Shown here: positions 34,576-47,500 of the stretch, piece after piece | Numbering within the stretch: position 1 is the first letter of the stretch | How the letters are laid out: the number at the start of each line of letters is the position of its first letter | NCBI RefSeq assembly: GCF_020520425.1 | Contig: NC_079491.1 | Location: 7,923,143 to 7,987,142 of the forward strand | DNA length: 64,000 nt | Direction of reading: 5' to 3' | Source: Spinacia oleracea | Taxonomy: Eukaryota; Streptophyta; Magnoliopsida; Caryophyllales; Amaranthaceae | Position numbers and translations under genes: made by a program | Notes under the pieces: generated by a model | Told to the model about the DNA's origin: nothing | Databases searched by the model: none | The model's input: only the letters and a program-made list of their open reading frames with translations

Positions 34576-35129
34576 ATCTTTCCGTGGCGTATCCAAAATC
34601 AGAAAATGTTTCAAATTTAAAGGTAACTTGTTTGAAATTTAACTGCCCATCCTGGCCATAAGAAGTCATTTCCTTTTTCTTTTGTTTGATAAAAAATAAG
34701 AAGTCATTTTCTATTCATAAACCACTACTACCTGTTCACATAAGGGAGTTGCAAAGGACAAAATCAAACAAGAGATAATTTTTCCAAATCCCACTCATTT
34801 CCAAAGAAGAGCTCTTAAAAGAGTTTGACTTTGAACACTTGATTTCTGTTAAAGTTTAGGTCTCAATAGTGGACTTAACTTCTCCTTTCAGGTCTCGTTC
34901 TTCAGAAAGGGCATGGTATAGAACATCTGTTAGAATTTGTAAGAGCTCCTCTGTTTACGATTAGAAAAAAGAACAGCCAAAATTTTGGATTCCTTTCAGA
35001 AAATGAACATGAATATTTGTCATCATTGATCAACGATGAATTTTTTTGAACAATGAATCAAAGGAGGTACGAGTATATTGAATATTATTGCCAAAATTTT
35101 CTATACAAATTAACCTAACGAGACTGTAA

Positions 35130-36110
35130 TCAACCTATACAGTTTTTTCTGTTGTCTTCTTCGCTAACTGATGCATACTCATATTGCCAGTGTTCCGTCA
35201 ATAATTGGGTTATCATATCATCTGATGGATCCAGCGGTTGAGACTTGGGTTTGGTCATGACACGAGAATATCCATAACCTAGAGAACTTCCACTAGCTTC
35301 ACACAGCTGCAATAACACACAACTCAAGTGTCTTAAAATCCTATTCATACATGAGTAGAAACGCATCATCTAAGAGTTATGAAACAGCCTCATAAACATA
35401 CCTCAGTCAACTCAGAGAGGTGACGGGATCTAAATTCATTGATCGCGGATGCTATCTCTGACGTTGGCAGTTTAGCCTGAAAGCAGAGGAAAACACATCT
35501 TAATGCATAAAAGCAAGACACATCGTTACTATTTGTAAAATATCATCAACATGAGCAGAATTTATTGTTTAGGTGACAAAGGAAACAACTCAGCTGAATC
35601 ATCTTTCCATCAACCATAAAGAACTGGATGGAGAAGAAACCTTTCGATTCATTTCTTCTTTCTCTATACTTAGATGGAGCCTCTGAATCCAGATCGAAGA
35701 CACTTTTTTAGGATCGACTTAGGGCAGGAGGACGTAACCCAGCATTCCATAGCGCATAGAGGAGAGGGGGAAAGAATTACCTCGCCACATGTAAATGTGT
35801 AAAATAACTTCATGGAACACAAATCTTTCAAAACTGAAATGATATACTCCGTATCAAATTATCATAAGCCAAAAATCCTTCATATCCCATCCATCAAACA
35901 TTCCATGTCAACGAACACACAAAATTGATTTAAAAATAGAGAAAACTCACATGAGAAAAAAATCTCAAGGTTTATGAAAAATTAAGGATATTATGTAAGT
36001 AAAATACAGAGCTAATTAAAAAAACCCACCTCGTTTTTAAGCTAAGAAACCTTCCCATCCAAATCTTCAAGATCGTCTCCATCTCCATTTTTCAGAAATC
36101 TAGCATTATA
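35130..36110 (-). CDS. Small unrecognised multi-exon gene, 5' end uncertain
   Basis: Three minus-strand exons join in one frame. One ends at 36051 with donor AAG|GTTTCT and reads NGDGDDLEDLDGK. The next is 35476-35402 (25 codons, AKLPTSEIASAINEF...). The last is 35306-35130 (58 codons plus stop), containing LCEASGSSLGYGYSR and, later, TEHWQYEYAS. The acceptors TTTCAG and TTGCAG and the donors are good and the phases agree. The start codon was not located: the frame is open upstream of 36051 without an ATG, and a 5'-leader-like sequence lies near 36200-36290. I do not recognise the family, and no function is proposed. Confidence 0.5.
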
Positions 36111-36299
36111 ATTCAAATTAATAATTGAGGAGTAATAAAGCACCAGCGACTGAAAACAAATAATTCTGCAAAAATAAGCTAAAATTTTGTAATCCATACC
36201 ATATGTCGAAGATCATAAGAAATTGCTCGAAGCCGGTCAAAATTTAGGGTTTTTGAATGATTTTAACGGAGAGAGTAAATCAAGAGCATGCGTATTTCT

Positions 36300-37283
36300 T
36301 GTTAAAACTAACTTTGGTGTTCGTTAGTTTTAGCCAATAATCGGTGCGTAGAAATTTGATGATTTGGTTGATTGGTAAAAAAATTGTTTTAGATAATCTC
36401 AACAAATCAACCAAATCAGCAGGAGCTTACTTCCAATTGGGTGCATTTTCAACTAATTATAACATCCATAATTTTCATCAATTTACTATGAACATGATAT
36501 CTAGGAGTACTTAACTGAAGACTATGCGACGAATTGTCTAGCACTCTGACAGGACAAGAACATCAGTTTAAGCACAATAAGGGTGAGAAGACAATGATAT
36601 CAAGCAAGGAAGTTGCATCACGAACAAAATCTTTACACAACATATGTGACTATTTTTTGCCATGTTCATGCATGATTACAAGCAAGTATGCGAGTCTTTG
36701 ACTTGCTCCTATGGGATTATCAAGGAATAGTGCTACAAGGTCGACCAATTGTGGAGTGTCTTTTTTTGCTCGACAAAGGATTACATAGATAAGCATATGC
36801 TTCGCAGATCACCAGTAACACATTTTAAGCTAGCACATATTAAAATCTACATAACATGGCAATAACTTGCCATTTCACACTATAACTACAATTTTCATAT
36901 GATGATCTAGTAGATTTCCAAGATGTCAGCATTTCCATAAGAGTAACAGTTGACACCATCCAACACCCGAAACCTACACTTTAAGTCTCGAGACACAGTT
37001 GCCACCAAAAACAGACAAGCTTTAGAGACATGTTTCTATCCTTGACTTGTAAAATAATCACATATAAAAATATCAGGCAAAGTTTTCTAGGCAGAATTTA
37101 AGAGAGGTATGACCTGGATGAGTATTGTCCATTTCAAATGGAGTCAACAATTCACTACTCATTGACTTACTCCTTCATTGTGGATACCAAAGGGCTATAT
37201 TACAATGAATAGTTAGACTGTTAATAATAGCCCAGAAACACATTCCTTAAAACTAAAGATAAGGAAATACGAGGAAGTCTTGG
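36300..37283. other. Intergenic, nothing recognised
   Basis: AT-rich sequence with no open frame, repeat boundary or RNA gene that I could support. Confidence 0.4.
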
Positions 37284-37452
37284 CCTCAAGTGACTTGTGT
37301 CCATATGGACACAAGTGGCTTGTAATTAGTACCCGCTAATTTGACATTGGTACTAAGACTAGTTAAGAAGTACCAATACAAATTATTTGTGTTATTGGTA
37401 CTGACATATGCTGTGTCGGTACTAAAAATAATTGTATTTGAGCCACTTGAGG
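37284..37452. mobile_element. MITE of an ACACAAGTG family, copy 2, with palindrome
   Basis: Inverted ends CCTCAAGTG/CACTTGAGG (37284-37292 and 37444-37452). A perfect 24-bp palindrome at 37293-37316 lies directly inside the left end. The interior shares GTACCAATA words and overall order with copy 1 at 34139-34338 when complemented. Confidence 0.6.
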
Positions 37453-38334
37453 TTTAGCAATCCTCGGGAAATACAATGTAAAAAGAAAGTGACATGTGTG
37501 TGTCAAACTTTAAGATGATGCGATTCAACAGTGTAGGTAATCCTGAAAACAGAACCATGATAGCCACAGAGACAAAGTTTAAAACCAGGGAAACCCAGAT
37601 TGAAAAGTTAAATCACAATAAGATTTCAAAATAGTTAATACCATCCTTCATTTTTCTATTTTGAAACCAAAATATATTGCTACCTTCCTAATTCATCCTT
37701 AACACAAAACGATTAGACAAACACGAAATTCCAATTCCAATTCCAAAACACAAAATTCCAATTCCAACCAAAATATTTGGTTTAGACAAACACGAAATAC
37801 CTGAACTTCCTAATGCCTCCGGGCCAATATATACGCCATTGAAAATTTGAAATCTTGATGGTTTTTCATGGGGCTATCTCTTCATGCGTCCAATCAATAC
37901 TCCCCTTAGAAACCTAAATCTTTGGCATCTTGATTAAGGTAATCGCAAATTATTACCTAAAAATCATGAAAATCGAAGTTAGAACTATTTTTTTGTGCTC
38001 CTGCACTTCCTAACGCCTCTAAGCCAATACTCCTGTTGGAAGCCGAGGGAGAACTGCTAGATCTGGACGCCATTTATTTAAAAGAAAGGAGAAATATTAG
38101 AGAGGATATAAAATAAACCCTTTCCTCCCTTTTGTTGTCTTCCGATGGCAATTTCTTCATTCTCGCCATAAATGGAAAAAAAACCTAAAATTCAAACGAA
38201 TGATCTGATAGAAGAAGAAAGAGGATCGAAGCATGGTAGAAGAAAGTGGAGGCAGAAGAAGTCTTGCAAAAATTGAAAGAATTGATTAAGAGGAGAGAGA
38301 AAGATATGTGGTGACTGGTGAGGAAGAATCTATC
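37453..38334. other. Intergenic, nothing recognised
   Basis: Repeated AATTCCAATTCCAA words near 37725-37760 are low complexity. There are purine-rich stretches near 38200-38320. No gene is supported. Confidence 0.35.
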
Positions 38335-39067
38335 GGCTCGTTTGGTACGAGGGATATGGGGTGGGGATAAGGATATTTTATCATTTTATACTCTTATCCC
38401 TTGTTTGTTTATAAGGAATTCTAATTTATTTAGGGATAGGGATAGGGACTAATAGAGCCTTTAGAGCAACTCCAATGGTGAGCTACAAAATGTTGTGGTT
38501 AAGTTTGTCACATTAAATTTCTAACTACAATTGATTAAAACCACAAATTATCACATTGGTGGACTACAATACTTTGTAGCTCTCTATAATTTTTAATTTA
38601 AATAATTTATTTATTTGAGCTATATTTTTTTTGAGCTACGTAGCCCAAAATAGCTACAAGGTTTTAACAGCTAATTATGTCATTGTTGTACCAATGGTGG
38701 GCTACCTGTTCACATGCTCATTTTTTTTGTGAGCATATCCATTTTGTAACCATTGGAGTTGTTCTTATCCCCATCATTATGTACCAGGGTAGGAGGAGGT
38801 ATAGAATGGAGGATTTCTCCTTTTTATGTTAAAAGACTATTTTATCCTTCATTAAAAGGCTAATATGTAAAGGAGGATGTTGATATGATTTTAGTTTACC
38901 ATTTTAAAAGGGGTAATATAGTAAATTTATTATTTAATCTATATCCTTATCCTCTACCATGCCAAACAAGGGATAGGGATAAAATTAATGAATTCCCTAT
39001 CATAAATTCCCTATCCCTATACCAATTTATATCCTTATCCATATCCCTTTCTCATACCAAACGAGCC
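38335..39067. mobile_element. Outer MITE with GGCTCGTTTGGTA ends
   Basis: 733 bp including a nested insertion. The left end is GGCTCGTTTGGTACGAG (38335-38351). The right end, complemented, is GGCTCGTTTGGTATGAG (39051-39067). Both are followed by GGGATA/GGATAAGGATA words. No unambiguous target duplication was found, so the superfamily (hAT or Harbinger-like) is open. Without the inner element it would be about 430 bp. Confidence 0.75.
38464..38764. mobile_element. Tourist-like MITE nested in the outer MITE
   Basis: 301 bp with inverted ends GAGCAACTCCAATGGT and, complemented on the right, GAACAACTCCAATGGT. It is flanked by TTA on both sides (38461-38463 and 38765-38767). A TTA duplication with this kind of end fits the PIF/Harbinger (Tourist) class. 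Confidence 0.85.
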
Positions 39068-39167
39068 ATATATGGTTAGAGAAAAATGGTGAAGAAGAAG
39101 GTTGGAGAAGAAGATGGTAATGGGAAGTTGTGAACCGAATCTGCAAGCTGGAACAAGGGGTGAGTCA

Positions 39168-40323
39168 TCACAATTCACAAGGGTAATTCCGCCAGTGCAC
39201 TGTTCTTAAGAGAAATTGATTTTTTTCATGAAGGATTTTAGGGGTATTATAGGCATTAATTGTAATGTTAATTGTCAACTTTTGGCTTTTTAAAGGGTAG
39301 GGATAAGATATCAAACACTCAATTGTCCTGTCTCTCTCAATCTCAATCTCTCTAACCATAAAGAATACATTGCTCTCCAGAACATACAAAACCTTTGAAA
39401 ATGGATATCCCGTAGTAAGAGGTTTGGACAGTTTGCAATCATGTAAATCCGGATCACCTAAAAACCAAAGCCTCCAAGGATCCTCTCCAACATCCTTTTC
39501 CAAAACCCATATACTACTACTTTCAGAGGACGTAGCAAAAATTGCTAATGACTCACCAAGAAGGAAAAGAAACATGACAAATGTGTAATTTGGCGTAAGT
39601 TTCAATCATATCCAAACCTGTACAAAGTCCCTATACAGAAAACACGTTGTGTTCCATATTTGAAACTAGAATACCAACGCAAGACATTTGTCCGATCAGG
39701 TTTAATCTTCCATTGTTGATCCTTGAGTGAATATACTCCAAGTTCCACTTCTGAACTCTTGACACCAAAACCAAAGTTATAGACAAGTACTTTGTACTCA
39801 TTACTGGATGGAGCAAATCCTAACATACAACAACGAGATCTTAGGACAAGAGGATAAGGGGAAAGAATCAAGGACTTACTAATAAAGGGTTCCACACTAC
39901 TATCTGCTTTTTGCGAAACTTCATCATCAACACCAACCCATTAAAATTTTCAAGAATTTGGTATGGTCCAAAGATTTTACCAAGGTCAACAGTTTTCTCA
40001 AATATGTCACTTTGACGAAATATAAAATGATTAAACCGACAATGTTTTTCCATGGCTAATACACTAGTGTTTGCAGAACTGTTGTTGTTGAAAACCTTAA
40101 GATGCACAGAAATAAAACGAGAGGAATCAATAATCTGACACCAAGAGTTACAGACACACCTGAATCTGAGTAAGGTCTTCACCGGCAACCTCGCCAACAA
40201 CTCCTCTAACAGCTCCGTCGGGAAATGGCTGTCCTCCGGCAATTGAAGATGGCTGCCCTCCAGCAATCGATCGTCCCGTGCGAATTTCCTTTTCCTCTCA
40301 CTGGTCCCGCCCTTGTTCTTCAT
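39168..40323 (-). pseudogene. Broken F-box gene (F-box associated type)
   Basis: The ATG at 40323 opens a frame with a basic leader and a clear F-box (FPTELLEELLARLPVKTLL, then RFRCVCNSWC). F-box proteins are the substrate-recognition subunits of SCF ubiquitin ligases. The frame then shows the F-box-associated motif IVVWNP and stops soon after. Matching downstream parts lie in two other frames: about 39890-39602 (SNEYKVLVYNFG...) and about 39600-39168 (SSIWVLEKD, typical of the F-box-associated domain end). At least two frame changes and some missing middle sequence make this a pseudogene, unless there is an assembly error or unusual splicing. F-box genes of this class decay often. Confidence 0.8.
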
Positions 40324-40635
40324 CTTGGCGCACACAATCGTACTGCACTAAATGGCAGATCCAACATTTTTTTATTAGGTGGGCCAGAAATCAATTTTTA
40401 CTAAATTTCCTTAAAATAGCTACAATAACCATAATATATACTAGATTTATACTTTGTTCTCAAACAAAAACCAAATTTATATTTTGATAATGGGCGGAAT
40501 TGTGTTTAAATAGTATTGAATTATATTGATCAATTGACATTACTTATCTATAAATTTCTTTCAAATATGAATATGAATACATGTAGCTTATTTTAGCTAG
40601 TTAAAATGAGAAAGATAACATGTGAGTTCAACACC

Positions 40636-40855
40636 AAGCAAGGCTTGGCCTAGTGGTAAAGGTTTGGCCTCATAAACCTCAAGGTTATGGGATCAAACCC
40701 CACTAGGGGCTCTTTGGGAGTGAGGATTTCCCCTATAATCCCCCTCACTTCCAATGAGTTTGACCTGCCAAGCTGACTTGAAATACCTGTGCGACCTACC
40801 AGTGCTGTAGGGTCCTTCATCTTACCTTCAACGCAATCTACCAATTGTAGAGATA
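40636..40855 (+). mobile_element. tRNA-derived SINE
   Basis: It has a tRNA-like 5' part. Box A resembles TGGCCTAGTGGTAAAGG (40646-40662), and a box B-like GGATCAAACCC follows at 40690-40700, inside a sequence that could fold as a degenerate tRNA. It is followed by an unrelated body. It is too diverged to be a tRNA gene. Ends and target duplications were not fixed. Confidence 0.65.
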
Positions 40856-41964
40856 TATTGTTCCTTTTGTTAATTTATGAACATATACAGTGTAGTATAT
40901 GTACACTATTTGTATAATATATGTGCAATATGTGTATAAAATATAACATACATTTGAAATTTCTACTTCAGTACAAGTTGTTAGATCTCTTATACGTAAA
41001 AAATTACTAACTAAACCAACTCGACTACATATTTAAATCTAATACTTCTTTACAGTTTTCTTTTATATATACATAAAGGTTTTCTGAATAATGGGGAGGA
41101 CCTTTGCCCACCTAGACCCACCCCCAAATCCGCCCCTGACTCTGCACTCACTTTCTATTTAGGGTTTTACTGACTTTGAAATCGAAATATGGAGAAAGGG
41201 AGAGGCTGAGAGAGTATTAGAAAATAAAATTGTTGCATTTCGAGAGGGGTAGTCAACTGGTCAATTACTCACTTACTACGGAGTAATTGCTACTCACTTA
41301 CTACGGAGTAACTGCTACTCACTGTTTCAAAACAAACTTAAACCTGGTAATCTTTCTTTTTATTTTTTTATTTTTTATTTTTTTGGCAGCTACACAAACC
41401 ACACACCCTTATGCCTGGGCTGCCACAGCCCACGGGCTTCTCTCATTGCTTCTCTATTGACCTTAGGGGTCGTTTGGTCGTTGTCTTTAGAAAAGGGAAA
41501 GAAAATAATGTAGTTTTTTGTTGTTTGTTTAGTGGTTTTTGTCATTTTAAGTTGGAATAGGGAATTTATCGTAAGGAATTTATTAATTTAATCCCTTCCT
41601 TGTTTGGCATGGTAAAGAATAAATATAGATTAAATAACATATTTATTATATTACCCATTTTAAAATGGTATGCTAAAATAAAATATTCTTAAATGCCTTT
41701 TTCTTCCAGAGTGCTTGGAGTGAAATTGATTTAAACTATAAAAATGCGATTTGGGTGGATTGAAAGTATGAAACGACCCGATTACATGTAGTTCTATACA
41801 TGCAATCAGATGTACCTTCTCATTTGTACTCTTTAGTGGCAGAGAATGTAGGCCAAGAGAAGATATCAAAAAATAGTTAACCTTTGCCCAATCTATTCCC
41901 ATAATCGCCCCGCATTTTACTAAGTCGTACACTTGCCATTTTTGAAAACTTTCCCTACTATATA
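40856..41964. other. Intergenic, nothing recognised
   Basis: AT-rich sequence with no supported gene. GGGGTCGTTTGGTCG near 41466 resembles a lone MITE end. A TACGGAGTA-containing phrase is duplicated at 41276 and 41301. Confidence 0.35.
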
Positions 41965-42468
41965 AGGACAAATTATTTTTTTACCACCTACAAAATTCGA
42001 AAAATTGATTTTTACCACCTAAAAATTTAAAACTTGTATTTTACCACCTAAAATAAATTAAAACTTGTTTTTTACCACTTGAAAGCGGAAAATTAGATAA
42101 ATCCTTTATGTATGGCTATCTAATTCAACTTCCCTCCCATTTTTTACACTCCCTATATAATTTTCTTTAACACTTTCCCCCTTCTTGCTTTACTTTCATT
42201 ACATTTTTTTCAGTTTTGTGAATTAATGGTGGTGAAAAATTATGCAAATTCATGAAACATAAGGAAGTTGAGGAAGTAAAGAGAGTTAAATACATGAAAT
42301 CGTGGAAGAATAAAACATATAAGAAGTATTACCGTTATTGTCGCCCCCTACATAACATTTTGATACATTTTACCATTTTTCAGGTGGTAAAAATCAAGTT
42401 TTAAATTTTTTTAGGTGGTAAAATACAATTTTTTCGATTTTTTTAGGTGGTAAAAAACCATTTATCCT
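41965..42468. mobile_element. MITE with about 100-bp arms carrying ACCACCT repeats
   Basis: About 504 bp. Each arm carries TTTTACCACCT three times (left, 41980-42080) or its complement AGGTGGTAAAA three times (right, 42375-42465). The flanking phrases match too (AAATTTAAAACTTG against CAAGTTTTAAATTT). The ends resemble AGGACAAATT and, complemented, AGGATAAATG. The flanks are TATA-rich, so no target duplication can be claimed. The long arms could be Mutator-like, but that is inference. Confidence 0.7.
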
Positions 42469-44549
42469 ATATATAATTATGTATAAAAAAAATTAATATA
42501 TTATGCTTACCCTTAAACTAAAAATTTGACTACACGGTGCTGACAAGCGTTGTTCTTTTATTTGTTTATCTTATTATATATATAAAAAAAGTATATATTA
42601 CAAATAAATTAATTAATAGATACATTATTGTGAGATAGGCTGACTGCATTTCATGGTAACAATGACTTATCAATATGGAAAAATTCATGAAATACATAAA
42701 CGTTTTACGTGGTCAACCTCATGCCTTATATCTTAATCTACATAGTACTACCGGGCATAATCCTATCTTAGTATATATTTTACTTTTTTTACGGGTAGTG
42801 TATTTTACGGTATTTAAATAACGTATCATAAACATTTTATTTGGACTGCAATATTTTTACTAAAACAATACTCCGTAATATTATTGACAACATACTAATA
42901 TTCATACATACATGCATACATACTCCCTTAATCCTTTATACAATCTCATGGTACATTCTCATGCATTTATACAAAGGAATTGTGAATATCTTTGCAGATT
43001 AGAAAAAAAAAGACCCGTGCGATCTACGGTTTACAAATTTAAACTTTAAGTGTGACGATAATTTTTTTTATTGGAAAATATATAACTTATTTGACTACTA
43101 CAACAATTAGGTGTTAGTCATAACTTTATTGGCTATTTTGATTTTAATTGTTAACGTATTAAGAAGTATGTAGTTGTCCCGCTATAACATTTTAATTTTA
43201 ATTATTAACGTTTTAAGAATTAAATGAAAACACATCATTAAAATATGAAAACTATCACCAAAATATTTACTGATATCTAAATTCTTATGACTTTACGAGT
43301 ATGGAGCTTTCTCATTCCATGATATTATTATCTTCAACGTCTCCATAAAATATTTTAAACCACAATTAAAACAATAAAATCCGTGAAACGGGTTTAATGA
43401 ACATCTATCTGTCTCCACCTGTTTAGGCAGGAATATATAAGTAGTGATTCGACGAGTGATGGATTTATAATTTTATATAGATAAAATTGTATTCTCCGTG
43501 GTGATGTGGTGGGGTTGTTTCGGTTTTGAGTTTTAGCCAACATCATTTCTTTCTTTCATATATATACTCCACAAAGTACAATCAATAATTATTTATTTAA
43601 ATAAGTTAGTGGAACGAAGAAAAATGGAAGTTGGGTTAATATTTTCAGGTCGGTTCGGGTTGAATATAATCGGGTCGGTTCAGGTTGAATATAATTGAAT
43701 TGGGTTTTAGGTTCCAACTCGCGGGTTATTAACGGTTTGGGTTCTAAACGATCGGACCAAACCAGCGAGCTCAACAGTTCAGGTTTAGAATAGATATCTC
43801 CCATAGTATAGGATGATAACTGATTTTTATACCTAACATGAAATCATGGGTAATGCATGAAAAGGAATAAAATAATCTATGTATTTTTCTATATTCTTTT
43901 TTCTAAATTAATTTAACTTTGCACTTACAGTTTAAATATATAAACCGTGCATCGCAGGATCCTATACTGGTTAGTTAATTAATCATGTGAACAATTTTAG
44001 TTAATTAGACTAGTACATGAACAAATTTCATATGGAGTGGTTACCCAGTTTACTTTTAAAGCAAAAAACAGAGTATAAGATCAAATGAACCAGAATTCAA
44101 GCGCATGGCAGCTTATAAAGTTACAGTTTAACAATTAAGAACAGATTGACTCATGAATTCATGCTAAAGCATTATCCTCCAACAATTTTTTGCACCTGTA
44201 ACTAAGAACTGTAACAGACTAACAGTTTATCTCTCTTTGTTTCCAAGGTCCAACTTACACAGGTCTCTCCAAAAGAAAAAAAAAATGTACTCTGTATAAG
44301 CAATCTGAATGAAATATGGACCTCATAAAATTCAAAATGGAATTACAAATAACAACTATATCTGTCCCCTATGTGATGAGTTTATACTATCTAAGACATA
44401 GGCTGTGCGTGCAACTTTGTAAGCCACCATCAACATTTTCCAAAATTGGAGAGCCCTGCACTCAACCTGCGCTGTACCTTTCCCTCAATGCTTGTTATAG
44501 CGAAGAAGATGAACATCATCTGGTAACTAAAACGGTCGATTCCTTGGGC
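42469..44549. other. AT-rich intergenic region with a GGGTCGG repeat patch
   Basis: No gene is supported. At 43647-43775 there is a patch of GGTCGGTTCGGGTTGAATAT-like words. It resembles the subterminal repeats of hAT elements seen near 21 kb, but no terminus is visible. Confidence 0.4.
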
Positions 44550-47500
44550 TTAGGTTTTAAGATCATCAGATAATGCAGAAGGTATACAATGTGTTGTAAG
44601 AATATCCAAAGTAGCAGGTTTCGCAGTTTTAGTGCGAAGAACAACTATCTGCAGACATAAAAACAGTTGTGAATGAGCCAGTTAGACGTCTCCACTGTAT
44701 AAAAAAGCGCACTAAAGTGATATGAGTCCTAGAGCCTAAGCGCCCACTTTTTTTTAAGAATTAAAGGTTGTTTTACTATTATGCATATCTTCTTACTAAA
44801 ATAACCACAAAAATATATAAATATCAGATTTGCTTCCAAAAATATATTTTTCTTTGTTTTAACAAAAATAAAGCATGTAACTAGTGCTTATCAAGAAGTT
44901 AGGGCCGGTTGTTGTGATTGTTGTATTTTTCTTTTCTTCTTTTTCCTTCGGACTCTTGTCCAACTTTCTATTGTTAAGGATTAATAGGGTGCGGTGCAAA
45001 ATACAATAAGATTATAAAAAAAGAAGCATCCAACGTAAAATAAAAAAAGAGAAAAAAAATTCAATGAAGCGCGAAAAGGCATGCTTCGTGCGCTTCACGC
45101 GCTTCTTCCAAAACGCTTTGCCTAGGCCTAATTAAGCGCTTTACTGGTTCACGTCTCACTGACATGAAGAGGTAGAATGTAAACAGCTACATGTGCTACA
45201 AAACTTAATAGTTTGCCCAGATCGGTGCTCCCACACCATAACCTGCTCCCTTTTAGTTACACCCCGGTGCCTGTAATAATTTGTACATGCTCTATCTAGA
45301 TGACAGATTAAAGAAGAGGGGAGAGAAAGAAACCTGATCATAATCCAAATCAAACTTCATAAATTCTTCCTCGCAGGAATCCACCATACTTGCCAAGCTC
45401 TTCAGATTTCTCACTGGATTACCATTAAAGGCAAGAACCTGACAGCAAGTAGCAACAAAAATAAATCATACGAACAACTAATGTAGACCGCCAAGGTAAG
45501 TGGAAACAAGGAGCTCCAACAAAGTAAAATACAATACCTGGGTGTTCACGATTTCTTCATATCCAATATTAATGTCAGCCACAAGAACCTAAAAACAAGG
45601 AAAACGATAAGCAAGGTCTACCACATGCTTCAATGTCAATCTCAAAGGTTATTTCTCATTTTTAATTGGTCAACCAGACATCAAGTGTTTTTTGCAGTCG
45701 TGGCTGACAAGTGATACAATACCTGAGATATAACAACAAGCTCTTCATCTTTTGATTGTGGCATTGCATGCAAAAGCTTGTCCAAAAGCTTGACTGGGGC
45801 CTCATATTCATACTCTTTTCCATACTGTCATAATATCAAAGAAAATTACAAAATTAAAATACAGAAACAGCTCAGTTCAGAGCAATTCAATATTATATAC
45901 GGAGGGGTGGATAAAATCACACAAAAATGTCATAGCAACACAACAGCTTCGCAAAATATCAATATCATAATGTACTTCAGTTAATACATACATACTTAAA
46001 ATTTGTGATCATATACAAGGGGTGGGTAACAAGTAAAATGAGAAGGAAGTAGGACCATAGGACAAACACAACCCAAGAGCAGAAATATTCCATCATGGAC
46101 AACAAGCAAGCTGTACTGAAATGAGCAAGGGTAAAATGGGCATCAATAACTTCATAACCAGTTCAGGGAGCATAAGGCAACGAATGAGCAATTACGAAGC
46201 TGTCTTAAAAACATTTACGATCAAATGACTGAGACTTGTTCTCACATTGTATGAGAAAACCTTTATACTTAAACCTGCCCATATATGTATGAGAAAGAAC
46301 CTCACCATTCAAAGATAGGGATCGTGAAAGCCATGGGGACAAATAAACTATTAACTACCATTGACCACTCTTTTAGATAAGATTCATTAATGGAGGACAA
46401 AGTAGATACAATGCCTGAAACAGAAAGCTACCACAATCAAGCAGAAAGAAAAAAAGAAAAAAAACGCATCACACGTGACAACAAAAGGAAAACCCCCATG
46501 AACTTGAGTCCAGAAAGAAGCTACAGAACCCAATCCGGACAAAGAATTGAACCGCATAACTGATCTTGGAACCAATCTCTGGTTTCCAACCAAACCACTC
46601 AAAAAACACCAAAAAGTGCACACTTACACAAACATTCACATGCAAGGCATATACCATATCCATAGTCTCCCGCCAAACCCTCCCACCCAACAATGCAGAT
46701 CCTACTATGGGAAGCCTTTAATTTGGGGTCAAATTTTTAAATCCTTGATCTGATGGGGAAAGTTTATTCTTCTAATGATTACGCATGTCAAAATTAACAC
46801 ACTTCAAACAAACATAAATTACTGACCAACCAGAAAGGTATGGAAAAAAGTTGAGGGGCAGGAGACGTGGAAAAAAGTTCAAAGCCTAACCTCAGAACGG
46901 AGATAGGGAACCGAGACAGCCGTAAAAACAAATCCTGCAACAATGTAATACGAGGGAGGTCTACCCTTGCTATGTGCTGGAATGAGTCTCCTGTGAGTAC
47001 CAAGTTTGATGTTGAATGTGTGCATTGCCGAATCACGTAGTACCTTGATTTCAGCCTTATCTCCCGTATATTTCTGGGATATAAGGTAACTGAAACCTAT
47101 ACGCTCTCCATGCCTGAAAGGAACTGTCAAGAAATACAAGTCAATCTAAGATATTTCACCCACGCTATTCAAGAATTAGCTTTGATTGTTAATTTCAACA
47201 AAAACATTATAACAAAAATATTGTCAGATTCGTTAAAAGTTTACTATTGAGATTATTTTTAAATACTTCTACATACTTCCTAGATATATATTTTTGAGAA
47301 AAATTACTGGTCAAAGTTTGACCCTGTAAAGTATAGGCATCTTATGTTTTTGAGATGGGGGAGCAATGTTATTCGAGTTATTTCTGACTTCCATAAAAAG
47401 CATCGAGTCCAAGGATATTTAATTCTGACCTGAACCACATTTCATAGCATATACTGAAGTTCTAATAGAACATTACAACTTAATCATTCAAATCTTGATC

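Noticed and set aside
40641-40712. Functional tRNA gene
   Set aside because: Box A-like and box B-like motifs are present, but the cloverleaf stems and a proper T-loop are degraded and a non-tRNA body follows. It fits a SINE better.
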